Shown here one piece after another: positions 50,065 to 57,450 of a stretch of DNA of 64,000 nt; positions within the stretch are counted from its first letter, which is position 1, and the number at the start of each line of letters is the position of its first letter. The DNA is taken from contig CAWKDK010000014.1 in the NCBI GenBank assembly GCA_963848375.1, forward strand, positions 248,001 through 312,000. Reading direction: 5' to 3'. A program made the translations under genes and the position numbers. Below the pieces are notes generated by a model. That model saw only the letters and a program-made list of their open reading frames with translations, had not been told where the DNA came from and ran no database searches. The stretch is from JAJPJE01 sp963848375. GTDB taxonomy: Bacteria > Acidobacteriota > Terriglobia > Terriglobales > Acidobacteriaceae.

Positions 50065-50156
50065 AACGCCGAGCGTCACTCTGGCTCTTCAATTACCAAT
50101 CAGCTATTACAGATTACCAATCCGAATACATGACTTGCCCCTGCTAAAATTGACCT

Positions 50157-50468
50157 GTGGGTCAAGCCGCCGTCAAATCCAGTTCCAGCCGCAAGAAACC
50201 TGCCGCCAGCAAACCTGAAATTCTGAAAGCCGAGAGCTTTGCTCGCATTCCGTGGATGCTGCATGGCTTCAGCACGCGCAAGGGCGGCGTGTCGAAAGTC
50301 TATGGCGGTAAGAGCTTGAACCTGGGGATCACAGAGCAGGACACGCGCGAAGCGGTGGAGCGCAACCGAGAAATTTTTCTGAAAGGAACTCGGCGCGACC
50401 AAGGGATCGAAAACCTGGCCCACGGTGCCCATGCACCAGATTCATTCCGCCATCATTCATCGCGTTGA
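50157..50468 (+). CDS. YfiH-type purine nucleoside phosphorylase/laccase-domain protein (5' part, frameshifted)
   Basis: GTG start at 50157. Basic N-terminal tail, then IPWMLHGFSTRKGGVSKVYG, GKSLNLGITEQDTREAVERN, the usual start of YfiH (DUF152) proteins. After about 50395 the correct continuation SKTWPTVPMHQIHS is in the next frame, so one indel splits the gene. The rest of this frame is not coding. Confidence 0.75.
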   Translation: MGQAAVKSSSSRKKPAASKPEILKAESFARIPWMLHGFSTRKGGVSKVYGGKSLNLGITEQDTREAVERNREIFLKGTRRDQGIENLAHGAHAPDSFRHHSSR

Positions 50469-51063
50469 GCGCGTTCCTGAAAAGATGTTGCAGGGAGACG
50501 GGCTGATCACCAACGTTCCCGGCATGCTGCTTACCGTGCGCACCGCCGATTGCGTTCCGGTGCTCATTGCGGATCGGAAGAAACGTGCTGTCGGTGCGTT
50601 TCACGCAGGCTGGCGAGGGACGCTGGAGCGCATTGTGGAGAAGGGTGTCGGCGAGATGCGACGCCAGTTTGGAAGCGATCCCGCTGATCTGGCTGCTGCA
50701 ATCGGTCCGTGTATTCATGCCTGCTGCTACGAGGTAAGCGACGACTTTCCAGACAAGTTTCGCGCGCAATTCGAATATGCGGATTCGTTGTTCGAGGAAG
50801 TATTCGATTCCAACTCGCTGCACTTGAAATATCCGCTGCTGTTTCTGAATCAACGCGCGCCCGGACACGGCGATGCCGCCAGCAAGCTGCACCTAAACCT
50901 GGTAGAAGCCAATCGCAGACAGTTGCTCGACGCCGGCCTAGCAGAGAAGAACATTTGGGCTTCCGATCTGTGTACATCATGCCGAAAGGACTTGCTGTTC
51001 TCTCATCGGGCAGAGTTCGGGCAGACCGGACGAATGATGGCGGCAATCGGAATCAGGCCTTAG
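50401..51063 (+). CDS. YfiH-type purine nucleoside phosphorylase/laccase-domain protein (3' part)
   Basis: Carries all metal-site signatures of the family: HQIHS (His), TADCVPVLIAD (Cys), AVGAFHAGWRGT (His), AAIGPCIHACCYEV and ASDLCTSCRKDLLFSHRAE. Family members, once called polyphenol oxidases, act as adenosine/inosine phosphorylases and help keep peptidoglycan stem peptides correct. Joined to the 5' part the protein has about 300 residues, somewhat longer than usual because of its basic N-terminal tail. Confidence 0.85.
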   Translation, partial: KGSKTWPTVPMHQIHSAIIHRVERVPEKMLQGDGLITNVPGMLLTVRTADCVPVLIADRKKRAVGAFHAGWRGTLERIVEKGVGEMRRQFGSDPADLAAAIGPCIHACCYEVSDDFPDKFRAQFEYADSLFEEVFDSNSLHLKYPLLFLNQRAPGHGDAASKLHLNLVEANRRQLLDAGLAEKNIWASDLCTSCRKDLLFSHRAEFGQTGRMMAAIGIRP

Positions 51064-51082
51064 ATCGGCGATCCGCAAATGA

Positions 51083-51120
51083 AAAAGGCGCGGACCTTAG
51101 TCCACGCCTTCGCACTTTTT
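51083..51120. terminator. Bidirectional terminator
   Basis: Stem AAGGCG-CGGAC (51085-51095) with GTCC-A-CGCCTT (51100-51110), loop CTTA. On the plus strand CACTTTTT follows (YfiH gene); on the minus strand the outer A-run 51082-51086 gives a T-run (HU gene). Confidence 0.85.
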
Positions 51121-51131
51121 GTGTTCGAAGA

Positions 51132-51455
51132 TTACGCGGGCGAGCCACCGCTCGGCGGAGGCGCGGAAGCTTCAGAAGCCACGGAGTTTACGACGTCCTT
51201 CAACTCCTTGCTGGGCTTGAAAAACGGAATTTTCTTCGCGGGGACGTCGACGCGATCACCAGTTTTTGGATTGCGTCCCACGCGCGGCTTACGTTGACGA
51301 GTGCGGAAGCTGCCGAAGCCGCGGATTTCAATCTTGTCGCCCGTCCGTAAAGATTTCACGATACTGTCGAAGATGGTTTCGACAATGATTTCACTGTCTT
51401 TGCGAGTTAACTCCGCGAGTCGGGAAACTTCTTCGATCAGATCCGCCTTAGTCAT
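51132..51455 (-). CDS. HU/IHF-family DNA-binding protein
   Basis: 107 residues. MTKADLIEEVSRLAELTRKD, SIVKSLRTGDKIEIRGFGSF, RTRQRKPRVGRNPKTGDRV and VPAKKIPFFKPSKELKDVV cover the full HU/IHF fold, including the DNA-bending arm with RNP. A 15-residue Pro/Ala tail extends the C-terminus. It bends and packs DNA. Whether HU or an IHF subunit cannot be decided from the sequence. Confidence 0.95.
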   Translation of the reverse strand: MTKADLIEEVSRLAELTRKDSEIIVETIFDSIVKSLRTGDKIEIRGFGSFRTRQRKPRVGRNPKTGDRVDVPAKKIPFFKPSKELKDVVNSVASEASAPPPSGGSPA

Positions 51456-51772
51456 AACGCCTCGCTTCTGTGCTTGGTCATTCCGCTTCCGAACGACCTA
51501 AGTCTCAGGTTTACAAGTATTTATACCGTAATTGTGGGTTGCTGGACAAATTATTGTTGGCGCGATGCTCTGGTTGTTATCCAGCCAGAGAACCGGGCGG
51601 CGCGGTGTTCGCCCAGGACCTGAGGCTCCAAACTGGTTTGTGCGAGTGCCTTTAAGTGCTGTTAATTCAGTGAGATGGGGGAGAATGCCCGGCGAAGGGC
51701 TCGCCCAAGGTTGGGCCTGCTCTCGTGACTCGGTGTTCAAATCCCTCGTCAGGGACTGCTCGGAAGAGCGCC
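51456..51772. other. Gene-free region upstream of the HU gene
   Basis: About 315 bases. The HU promoter on the minus strand should be here. A stretch at 51672-51770 contains GTTCAAATCC, which looks like a tRNA T-loop, but no cloverleaf could be built. No other structure recognised. Confidence 0.45.
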
Positions 51773-52693
51773 TCACTTCCACAAGTAGTAGAAGCCGACG
51801 TTATTCTGCATCAGGCGCGCGGTGTCGGGTAGGAACTCCGAGACATCGCCAAAGAGGAGATCCAGAACAGATTTCTTTTCCTTCTCGTAGCGAACGAGAG
51901 TGGGTTCACCCTTGATCCCAACCGAGGTAGCGGTGTCCTTCACGGCAGTTTCGAAGTCGCCGATCGAGTCCACCAGGTTCATCGACTTCGCTTCCTGACC
52001 GGTCCACACGCGCCCATCGGCAATGGACTTGATCTGATCATCCTTCACGCCGCGGCCGTCGGCGACGCTGTGCACGAACTGGCCAAGCATGTTGTCGGCC
52101 ATGCCCTGCAGGTACTGCTGCTCGGCGGGAGTGATGTCGCGCGCAGGATTGCCGGTATCTTTGAATTCGCCGGTCTTAATGACGATGTTCTTCAGCTTCG
52201 CCCACTTGATCAGATCGGCGTAGTTGTACCACTCCATGATCACGCCGATGCTGCCGACGATGCTCGCGTTATTCGCGTAGATCTTGTTGGTTCCGGAAGC
52301 AACGTAATACGCGCCGCTCGCGCCCACGGTTTCAATGTCGGCGACGATGCGCTTTTTCTTCTGATCGCGTATGCGCCGTACTTCCCGGTAGATTTCTTCC
52401 GAAGCGGCAGCGCCTCCGCCGGGCGAGTCGATGTGCAGGATGATCGCCTTCACGCTGCTGTCGTCAGAGAACTGCTTGAGCGCTTTGACCGTGTCTTTCG
52501 GCGTCAGGATTACGCCGTCGAGATCGACAACCGCGATCTTGCCGAAACCGCCGGCGCGCATTACTTCGGTCGAATCCTGATTGCTGCGAACGGAATAGTA
52601 GACGAGGGTGAAGACGGCGAGCAGGAAGAGGAAGAACACTCCTCCGCCGACCACGACCCAGAGCCACACGCGCGAACGACCATCATTTGCCAT
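51773..52693 (-). CDS. sppA: Signal peptide peptidase SppA
   Basis: 306 residues from ATG 52693 (a longer frame reaches 52714). One N-terminal membrane anchor (LWVVVGGGVFFLFLLAVFTL), then the protease domain with catalytic Ser126 (VGASGAYYVAS) and Lys178 (GEFKDTGN), plus HIDSPGGGAAASEEIY. This is the short SppA form, which cuts leftover signal peptides in the membrane. Last gene of the minus-strand run purM-purN-dut-tyrS-DAGK-sppA. Confidence 0.95.
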   Translation of the reverse strand: MANDGRSRVWLWVVVGGGVFFLFLLAVFTLVYYSVRSNQDSTEVMRAGGFGKIAVVDLDGVILTPKDTVKALKQFSDDSSVKAIILHIDSPGGGAAASEEIYREVRRIRDQKKKRIVADIETVGASGAYYVASGTNKIYANNASIVGSIGVIMEWYNYADLIKWAKLKNIVIKTGEFKDTGNPARDITPAEQQYLQGMADNMLGQFVHSVADGRGVKDDQIKSIADGRVWTGQEAKSMNLVDSIGDFETAVKDTATSVGIKGEPTLVRYEKEKKSVLDLLFGDVSEFLPDTARLMQNNVGFYYLWK

Positions 52694-52728
52694 AGGAAAA
52701 ACACAGTGTAGCACCGCGCGGCAGCCCT

Positions 52729-53601
52729 CTACAGCGCCGTTCCTGTGGGGACGATGACGCGGAGTGCGCGGGGACGAATGGCAATTTCTACAGGAGTTTC
52801 GCAGACATATTCGCCGTCAGCGAAGAGGGGTGCGGGGCGTTCGGTTTCGAGGATGAAGCGTTCTCTGCGATCCATCGAAACGTAGGGCAGCTTAGTATGT
52901 CGGCCCCAGTACACGATCGAGAATAACGCCAGCAGTTTGAGCTTGCCGAGGCGGCGAACGAAGCACAGATCGAGAAGACCGTCGGTCATGCTGGCTTGAG
53001 GAGCGATGCGCAGCCCGTGTCCATAACGAGGAGTGTTGGCGAAGCACGTGAGCATGGCAGGCTCGGAGTGCAGTGCGTTTCCTGCGGCGTCATGGACGGT
53101 GGTGCGTTGTGCGCGGAACGTGAGCAACGTCGGGAGGAGCGACAGGATATAGCCGCCGTGCGCGCGTAGGAATCGCGGTAAATGGTTCGCCAGTGCGTTG
53201 GTCGCCGAATCAAGACCGAGATAGGCGGAGCAGCAGAAGTGCCAGTTGCTAGTTGTCAGTTGGCGGTTGTCAGAAGAACGTTTGGCGATTGTCCCAACGT
53301 CGATGGTGGCGACGTTCTGAGCTCCGGCGCAGAAAGCCTGCCACGCTCGCAGCGCAGCGCGCCGTGAATGAATGCCGAGAGAGGATGCGAAGTCGTTGGC
53401 ACTGCCTGTGGGAACTACGAGCAGCGGAAGTTTGCGGTCGACGATCGTCGCAAGGTGGCGATGAACGGTGCCATCACCGCCGAAGATGACGGCTACATCG
53501 GCGCTGGAAAAGTCGTCGGTCCACGTGACCGACTTGTCTGCCTGAAACGGACGCAGATGAGACTGAGTTCCATGCGGAGCGACGATAGCGATGGCGCGCA
53601 A
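52729..53601 (-). CDS. Diacylglycerol kinase-family lipid kinase
   Basis: 290 residues from TTG 53601. GGDGT at 41-45 in AVIFGGDGTVHRHL and PTGSANDFASSLG (64-76) are the nucleotide and catalytic-loop motifs; the C-terminal half (AYLGLDSATNALA, MTDGLLDLCFVRR, PLFADGEYV) also fits. Such enzymes phosphorylate diacylglycerol, ceramide-like or sphingoid lipids. Residues 107-121 (KRSSDNRQLTTSNWH) are unlike the family: the DNA there (53240-53277) is the same TTGCTAGTTGTCAGTTG word repeat found in intergenic regions, so it looks like an inserted repeat. Confidence 0.9.
   Translation of the reverse strand: MRAIAIVAPHGTQSHLRPFQADKSVTWTDDFSSADVAVIFGGDGTVHRHLATIVDRKLPLLVVPTGSANDFASSLGIHSRRAALRAWQAFCAGAQNVATIDVGTIAKRSSDNRQLTTSNWHFCCSAYLGLDSATNALANHLPRFLRAHGGYILSLLPTLLTFRAQRTTVHDAAGNALHSEPAMLTCFANTPRYGHGLRIAPQASMTDGLLDLCFVRRLGKLKLLALFSIVYWGRHTKLPYVSMDRRERFILETERPAPLFADGEYVCETPVEIAIRPRALRVIVPTGTAL
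53240..53277. repeat. Word repeat inside the DAG kinase frame
   Basis: GCCAGTTGCTAGTTGTCAGT followed by TGGCGGTTGTCAG. The same words occur outside genes at 8047, 44684-44699 and 45687-45717. Confidence 0.75.
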
Positions 53602-53643
53602 ACGGGAGCAGGGTACTGCATGACGGGCACGGTTGGCGAGATG

Positions 53644-54889
53644 TTACGAGATCGAGACCTTCTTGATCTGCCGCCCAACTCGCACCGTCAACTCGGCCGG
53701 AGGTTTCACGGCCAGGAATAATTCTGATTTCACTTCTCCGTCGATCCGCACTGAGTTCGCCTTGATCTTCCGAACCGCATCGCTGACAGAGCTTGCCAAT
53801 CCCGACTTCGCCAGAAGCTTGTCGAGCTTCACGCGCGAGCCGTCATTCGCCGCCACGATCTCGGTATGGGGCACCGAAACGTGCTCCACATTCTCCGGCA
53901 CTTCGTCCCGCTGGAACTGTTTTGCCCAATCGACTTCCGCGCGAGCTGCGGCATCCGCGGAATGGAAATCCGCTATGATGCGAACCGCAAGCTGCTTTTT
54001 GTACTGCATCGGATTCACAGCACCGCTGGCAGCATTGTCTTTCATCTCCTGTATGCCCGCGCTGGTTACGTCGGTCAGCAATTCGTAGTAGCGCCACATC
54101 AGCTCGTCGGAGATGGACATGACTTTGCCGTACATCTCCAGCGGCGATTCGGTGATGCCGATGTAGTTGCCGTACGACTTCGACATCTTCTGCACGCCGT
54201 CGGTGCCTTCGAGCAGCGGCATCGTGAGCACAACTTGTGATGGCTGGTTGTAGTCGCGCTGCAGTTCGCGTCCGACCAGCAGGTTGAATTTCTGATCGGT
54301 GCCGCCGAGTTCGACATCTGCTTCGAGCGCGACCGAATCGTAGCCCTGCGCCATCGGGTAGAGCAGTTCATGCACTGCAGATTGGCTTTTCTTCCTGGAA
54401 GCGCTTGTGGAAGTCCTCGCGCTCGAGCATCTGCGAAACCGTGAACTTTGCCGCCAGACGAATAAGCCCTTCGAATCCGAGCGCTGAACATCCAGTCGCT
54501 ATTGAAACGAACTTCGGTCTTATCACGATGGAGTATTTTGAAGACTTGCTTCTTTGTAGGTCTCGGCGTTGGCATTCAGCTCTTCGAGCGAAAGCGGCGG
54601 GCGCGTGGCATTGCGGCCTGTGGGATCGCCGATCAGACCGGTGAGCCGATCCGATCAGGAAGATGCCGGTGTGTCCCATGTCCTGAAAGTGTTTGAGCTT
54701 GCGGATGAGGACGGTGTGGCCGAGGTGGAGGTCGGGAGCCGTGGGGTCGAAGCCCGCTTTTACGCGCAGAGGCTTGCCCGTAGCGCGCGATTTCTCTAAC
54801 TTCTCGCGCAGTTCGGATTCGCGAATGATTTCCGCCGCGCCTTTGCGAATGTAGGCGAGTTGCTCGTCAACTGGTGCGAATGAGGACAT
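53644..54889 (-). pseudogene. tyrS: Tyrosyl-tRNA synthetase, broken by several frame changes
   Basis: The frame from 54889 gives MSSFAPVDEQLAYIRKGAAE, VKAGFDPTAPDLHLGHTVLI (HLGH nucleotide motif) up to GIFLIG near 54665. Other frames then give, in order, LTGLIGDPTGRNATRPPLSL with EELNANAETYK, KQVFKILHRDKTEVRFNSDW, LGFEGLIRLAAKFTVSQMLE with REDFHKRFQEEKPI, and from 54375 MHELLYPMAQGYDSVALEAD, ELGGTDQKFN, KMSKSYGNYIG (KMSKS motif) and the S4-like C-terminal domain to 53644. Every conserved block is present but four frame changes separate them. tyrS is normally essential, so sequence errors are the likely cause. Confidence 0.88.
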
Positions 54890-54925
54890 TACTTTGATTA
54901 TAGCGAGAGGTCGCGCACGGACGAA

Positions 54926-55360
54926 TCAGCGCCGGCCTGACGATCCAAATCCGCCGGCATTGCGATTCGACTCCGCCAATTCTTCCACAACCTGCACCGG
55001 GCTCGTTAGCACCGGATAGGGGATCAGATTGGCGATCTTATCGCCGGCGTGAATCTCGGCCGGTTGGTCGCCCAGGTTTTCCATGACGATGCGAATTTCG
55101 CCGCGATAGCCGGAGTCGATGACGCCCGCGGTGCAGATCAGGCGTCGCGCTGCCATCGAGGACTTGTCACGGACGAGCGCGCCCACAGGGCGGCCGTCGA
55201 TCGGATCGAATTCGATGGAGATTTGGGTCGAGACGATGTGCGAGCCGCGTGGCGCAATTGTTACGGCTTCCGCAGAATAGATGTCATAGCCGAGATCTTC
55301 ACCGGGATGCGCAATGGTCGGAGCCTTAGCGGCGCTTGAGAGCAATTTCACTTTGAGCAT
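54926..55360 (-). CDS. dut: dUTP diphosphatase
   Basis: 144 residues from ATG 55360 (the frame is open to 55432 without coding character). All five dUTPase motifs are seen: GEDLGYDIYSAE, VRDKSSMAARRL, TAGVIDSGYRGEIRIV, GDKIANLIPYPV and the C-terminal arm GGFGSSGR. It lowers dUTP and makes dUMP for thymidylate synthesis. It lies 36 bases before tyrS. Confidence 0.96.
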   Translation of the reverse strand: MLKVKLLSSAAKAPTIAHPGEDLGYDIYSAEAVTIAPRGSHIVSTQISIEFDPIDGRPVGALVRDKSSMAARRLICTAGVIDSGYRGEIRIVMENLGDQPAEIHAGDKIANLIPYPVLTSPVQVVEELAESNRNAGGFGSSGRR

Positions 55361-55407
55361 GCAGAAACATTCAACCACAGAGGCTGCAAATGATGCAGGA
55401 GAAAACA

Positions 55408-55436
55408 GCGCGGACAGGAATGTCCGCGCCACACAA
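55408..55436. repeat. Hairpin repeat GCGCGGACA-GGAA-TGTCCGCGC
   Basis: Identical over 29 bases to the copy at 25993-26021, including the trailing CACACAA. It lies in the short gap between purN and dut. Confidence 0.8.
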
Positions 55437-55438
55437 AC

Positions 55439-56065
55439 TCAGCGGGCGTGCTCGCCGATCAATGAACTCTTGCGGATCACGCGGCGATCGGCGATTTCAA
55501 AATCTCCCGAGAGCACAAGGTTAATCGCTTCCGTATAAGCGAGATGTTCGTGCTCGAGGATGCGTGTCGCGAGAGTGTGGTCGTCGTCGGTGTCGAGCAC
55601 CGGCACGGCGTGCTGCACGATGATGGCGCCGTGGTCGAGGAATTCGTCAACGAAGTGCACGGTGCATCCCGAAATTTTCGCTCCATGCTCGAAGGCCTGT
55701 TTCTGCGCATCGAGGCCGGGAAATGCCGGCAGCAGAGAAGGATGAATGTTCAGGATCCGATGCGGAAAGGCACGAACGAACGCCGGCGACAGCAGGCGCA
55801 TGTATCCAGCGAGGCAGATGAGATCGACGTTGGCCTGTTGCAAGGCGGCAATCACTTCCGCGTCGTGCTGCTCGCGAACTTTGCCTTTCGAGGGGATCAC
55901 CACGGCATTCAGGCCAAGCTTGCGGGCGTGTTCAATGCCGGGCGCTTCGGCGCGATTCGAGATGACGATCGCAATGTCCGCCGGGATCAATCCTTTATTG
56001 ATGTTTTCGGCGATGGCGGCGAAGTTCGAGCCACGTCCGGAAAGAAGAATGCCTAGCTGCTTCAT
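55439..56065 (-). CDS. purN: Phosphoribosylglycinamide formyltransferase PurN
   Basis: 208 residues. LGILLSGRGSNFAAIAENI (phosphate loop), the catalytic block with NIHPSLLPAFPGLDAQ and the metal/acid segment VHFVDEFLDHGAIIVQHAVP are complete. It adds the formyl group from 10-formyl-THF to GAR, the third step of purine synthesis. It follows purM after 76 bases, which contain a hairpin repeat. Confidence 0.97.
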   Translation of the reverse strand: MKQLGILLSGRGSNFAAIAENINKGLIPADIAIVISNRAEAPGIEHARKLGLNAVVIPSKGKVREQHDAEVIAALQQANVDLICLAGYMRLLSPAFVRAFPHRILNIHPSLLPAFPGLDAQKQAFEHGAKISGCTVHFVDEFLDHGAIIVQHAVPVLDTDDDHTLATRILEHEHLAYTEAINLVLSGDFEIADRRVIRKSSLIGEHAR

Positions 56066-56113
56066 AAGAAGGAATATTGTTCCACTGAGTCAACGCGGAG
56101 TCACGGGGAAATG

Positions 56114-56137
56114 CGCGGGCGAGGGCGCCCGCGCCAC
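56114..56137. repeat. GCGGGCG-AGGG-CGCCCGC hairpin repeat
   Basis: Copies of the same sequence lie at 8233-8256 and 16749-16771, each followed by GCCAC. Here it lies between purM and purN. Confidence 0.75.
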
Positions 56138-56141
56138 CAAT

Positions 56142-57194
56142 TTAGCTGTAGAGAACCTTGCGCTCGCCCTTAACGATCCGGCCGATGGTGAAGCCCTTTT
56201 CGCCGGTGCGCTCAAGCACGGACTGCACGCGCTTGAACTTCTTCGTTGGGACGACCAGGATCATGCCGATACCCATGTTGAAGGTGCGCAGCATCTCTGA
56301 CTCGGAAATATTCCCAAGCTTCTGCAGGTGGCTGAAGATCGGAAGAACTGGCCAACTCCCGAGTTGCACCTGCGCCGACAATGTTTTCGGCAACACTCGT
56401 GGCAGATTTTCCGTGATGCCGCCGCCGGTAATGTGTGCCATCGCCGTAACGGCTTCGGCCTCAAGCAGTCGCTTGATCACTGGCCAATAGCTCTTGTGCG
56501 TCCGCATTAACTCGTTGCCAACTTTGTTCTTCAATTCGTTGACATAGGTTTCCGGCGAGTAATGCGACACTTCGAACAGGAGCTTGCGGGCGAGTGAGTA
56601 TCCGTTGGTATGCAGGCCGTTGGAAGGCAGGCCAACCAGAATGTCGCCGGGCACAACGTCTTTGCCGGTGATGATCTTGTCGCGATCGACGGCGCCCACG
56701 ATGAATCCGGCGAGATCGTATTCGCCTCCGGGATAGAAGCCAGGCATTTCGGCGGTTTCGCCGCCAATCAGCGCGCAACCATTATGCTTGCAGGCATCTG
56801 CGATTCCGCTGATCACCTTCTCGGCGATTTCGGGCTGCAGCTTGCCTGTCGCGAAATAATCCATGAAGAACAAGGGAGCCGCGCCCTGTACGGCAATGTC
56901 GTTTACGCAGTGATTGACGAGATCGGCGCCTACAGTTTGATGAAGGTCCATCTCGAAGGCAATTTTCAGCTTGGTGCCGACGCCGTCGACGCTGGAGACC
57001 AGGACCGGGTCCTTAAACTTCTTCTTGTCGACCGAAAAGAGCCCGCCGAAACCGCCGATATCACTGAGGACGCTCTTGTTGAAAGTTCTATGCGCGAGAT
57101 ATTTAATGCGCTGTTTTGCCCGGTTAGAGCGTTCAATGTCGACGCCAGCTTCGGCGTAAGTGATCTCGCGATTGGAAGAGGTTGTCGAGTCCAA
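56142..57194 (-). CDS. purM: Phosphoribosylformylglycinamidine cyclo-ligase PurM
   Basis: 350 residues from TTG 57194. ITYAEAGVDIERSNRAKQRI, GGFGGLFSVD, VSSVDGVGTKLKIAFEMDLH, HTVG-type NHCVNDIAVQGAAPLFFMDY, LIGGETAEMPGFYPGGEYDL and AHITGGGITENLPRVLP are the PurM signatures. It closes the imidazole ring to give AIR. First gene of the minus-strand run that reaches sppA. Confidence 0.97.
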   Translation of the reverse strand: MDSTTSSNREITYAEAGVDIERSNRAKQRIKYLAHRTFNKSVLSDIGGFGGLFSVDKKKFKDPVLVSSVDGVGTKLKIAFEMDLHQTVGADLVNHCVNDIAVQGAAPLFFMDYFATGKLQPEIAEKVISGIADACKHNGCALIGGETAEMPGFYPGGEYDLAGFIVGAVDRDKIITGKDVVPGDILVGLPSNGLHTNGYSLARKLLFEVSHYSPETYVNELKNKVGNELMRTHKSYWPVIKRLLEAEAVTAMAHITGGGITENLPRVLPKTLSAQVQLGSWPVLPIFSHLQKLGNISESEMLRTFNMGIGMILVVPTKKFKRVQSVLERTGEKGFTIGRIVKGERKVLYS

Positions 57195-57450
57195 GCGTGC
57201 GTCCGTCGTTCGAGTAGTGGCGCGAAGGGCCTATTTTAGCATTTCGGATGATCAGTCTCTGTGATTGGCGGAGAAACTTAATATTTCTGGAACAGAATGT
57301 ATCGTCGGGCGCGGGTCCTGACCAGAATTTTGCCATACGACGAACAGTGGTGACGGAGGGCACAGCCAGACGGCCCCGCGGAATGAAATAAGCTCCAAAG
57401 CACGGTGACTGGGCGCTTGGCAAGCAACTAGACTTAGCAGGAGCCAACAG

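Noticed and set aside
51672..51770. A tRNA or other structured RNA (T-loop-like GTTCAAATCC)
   Set aside because: No matching stems for a T-arm, anticodon arm or acceptor could be built on either strand.
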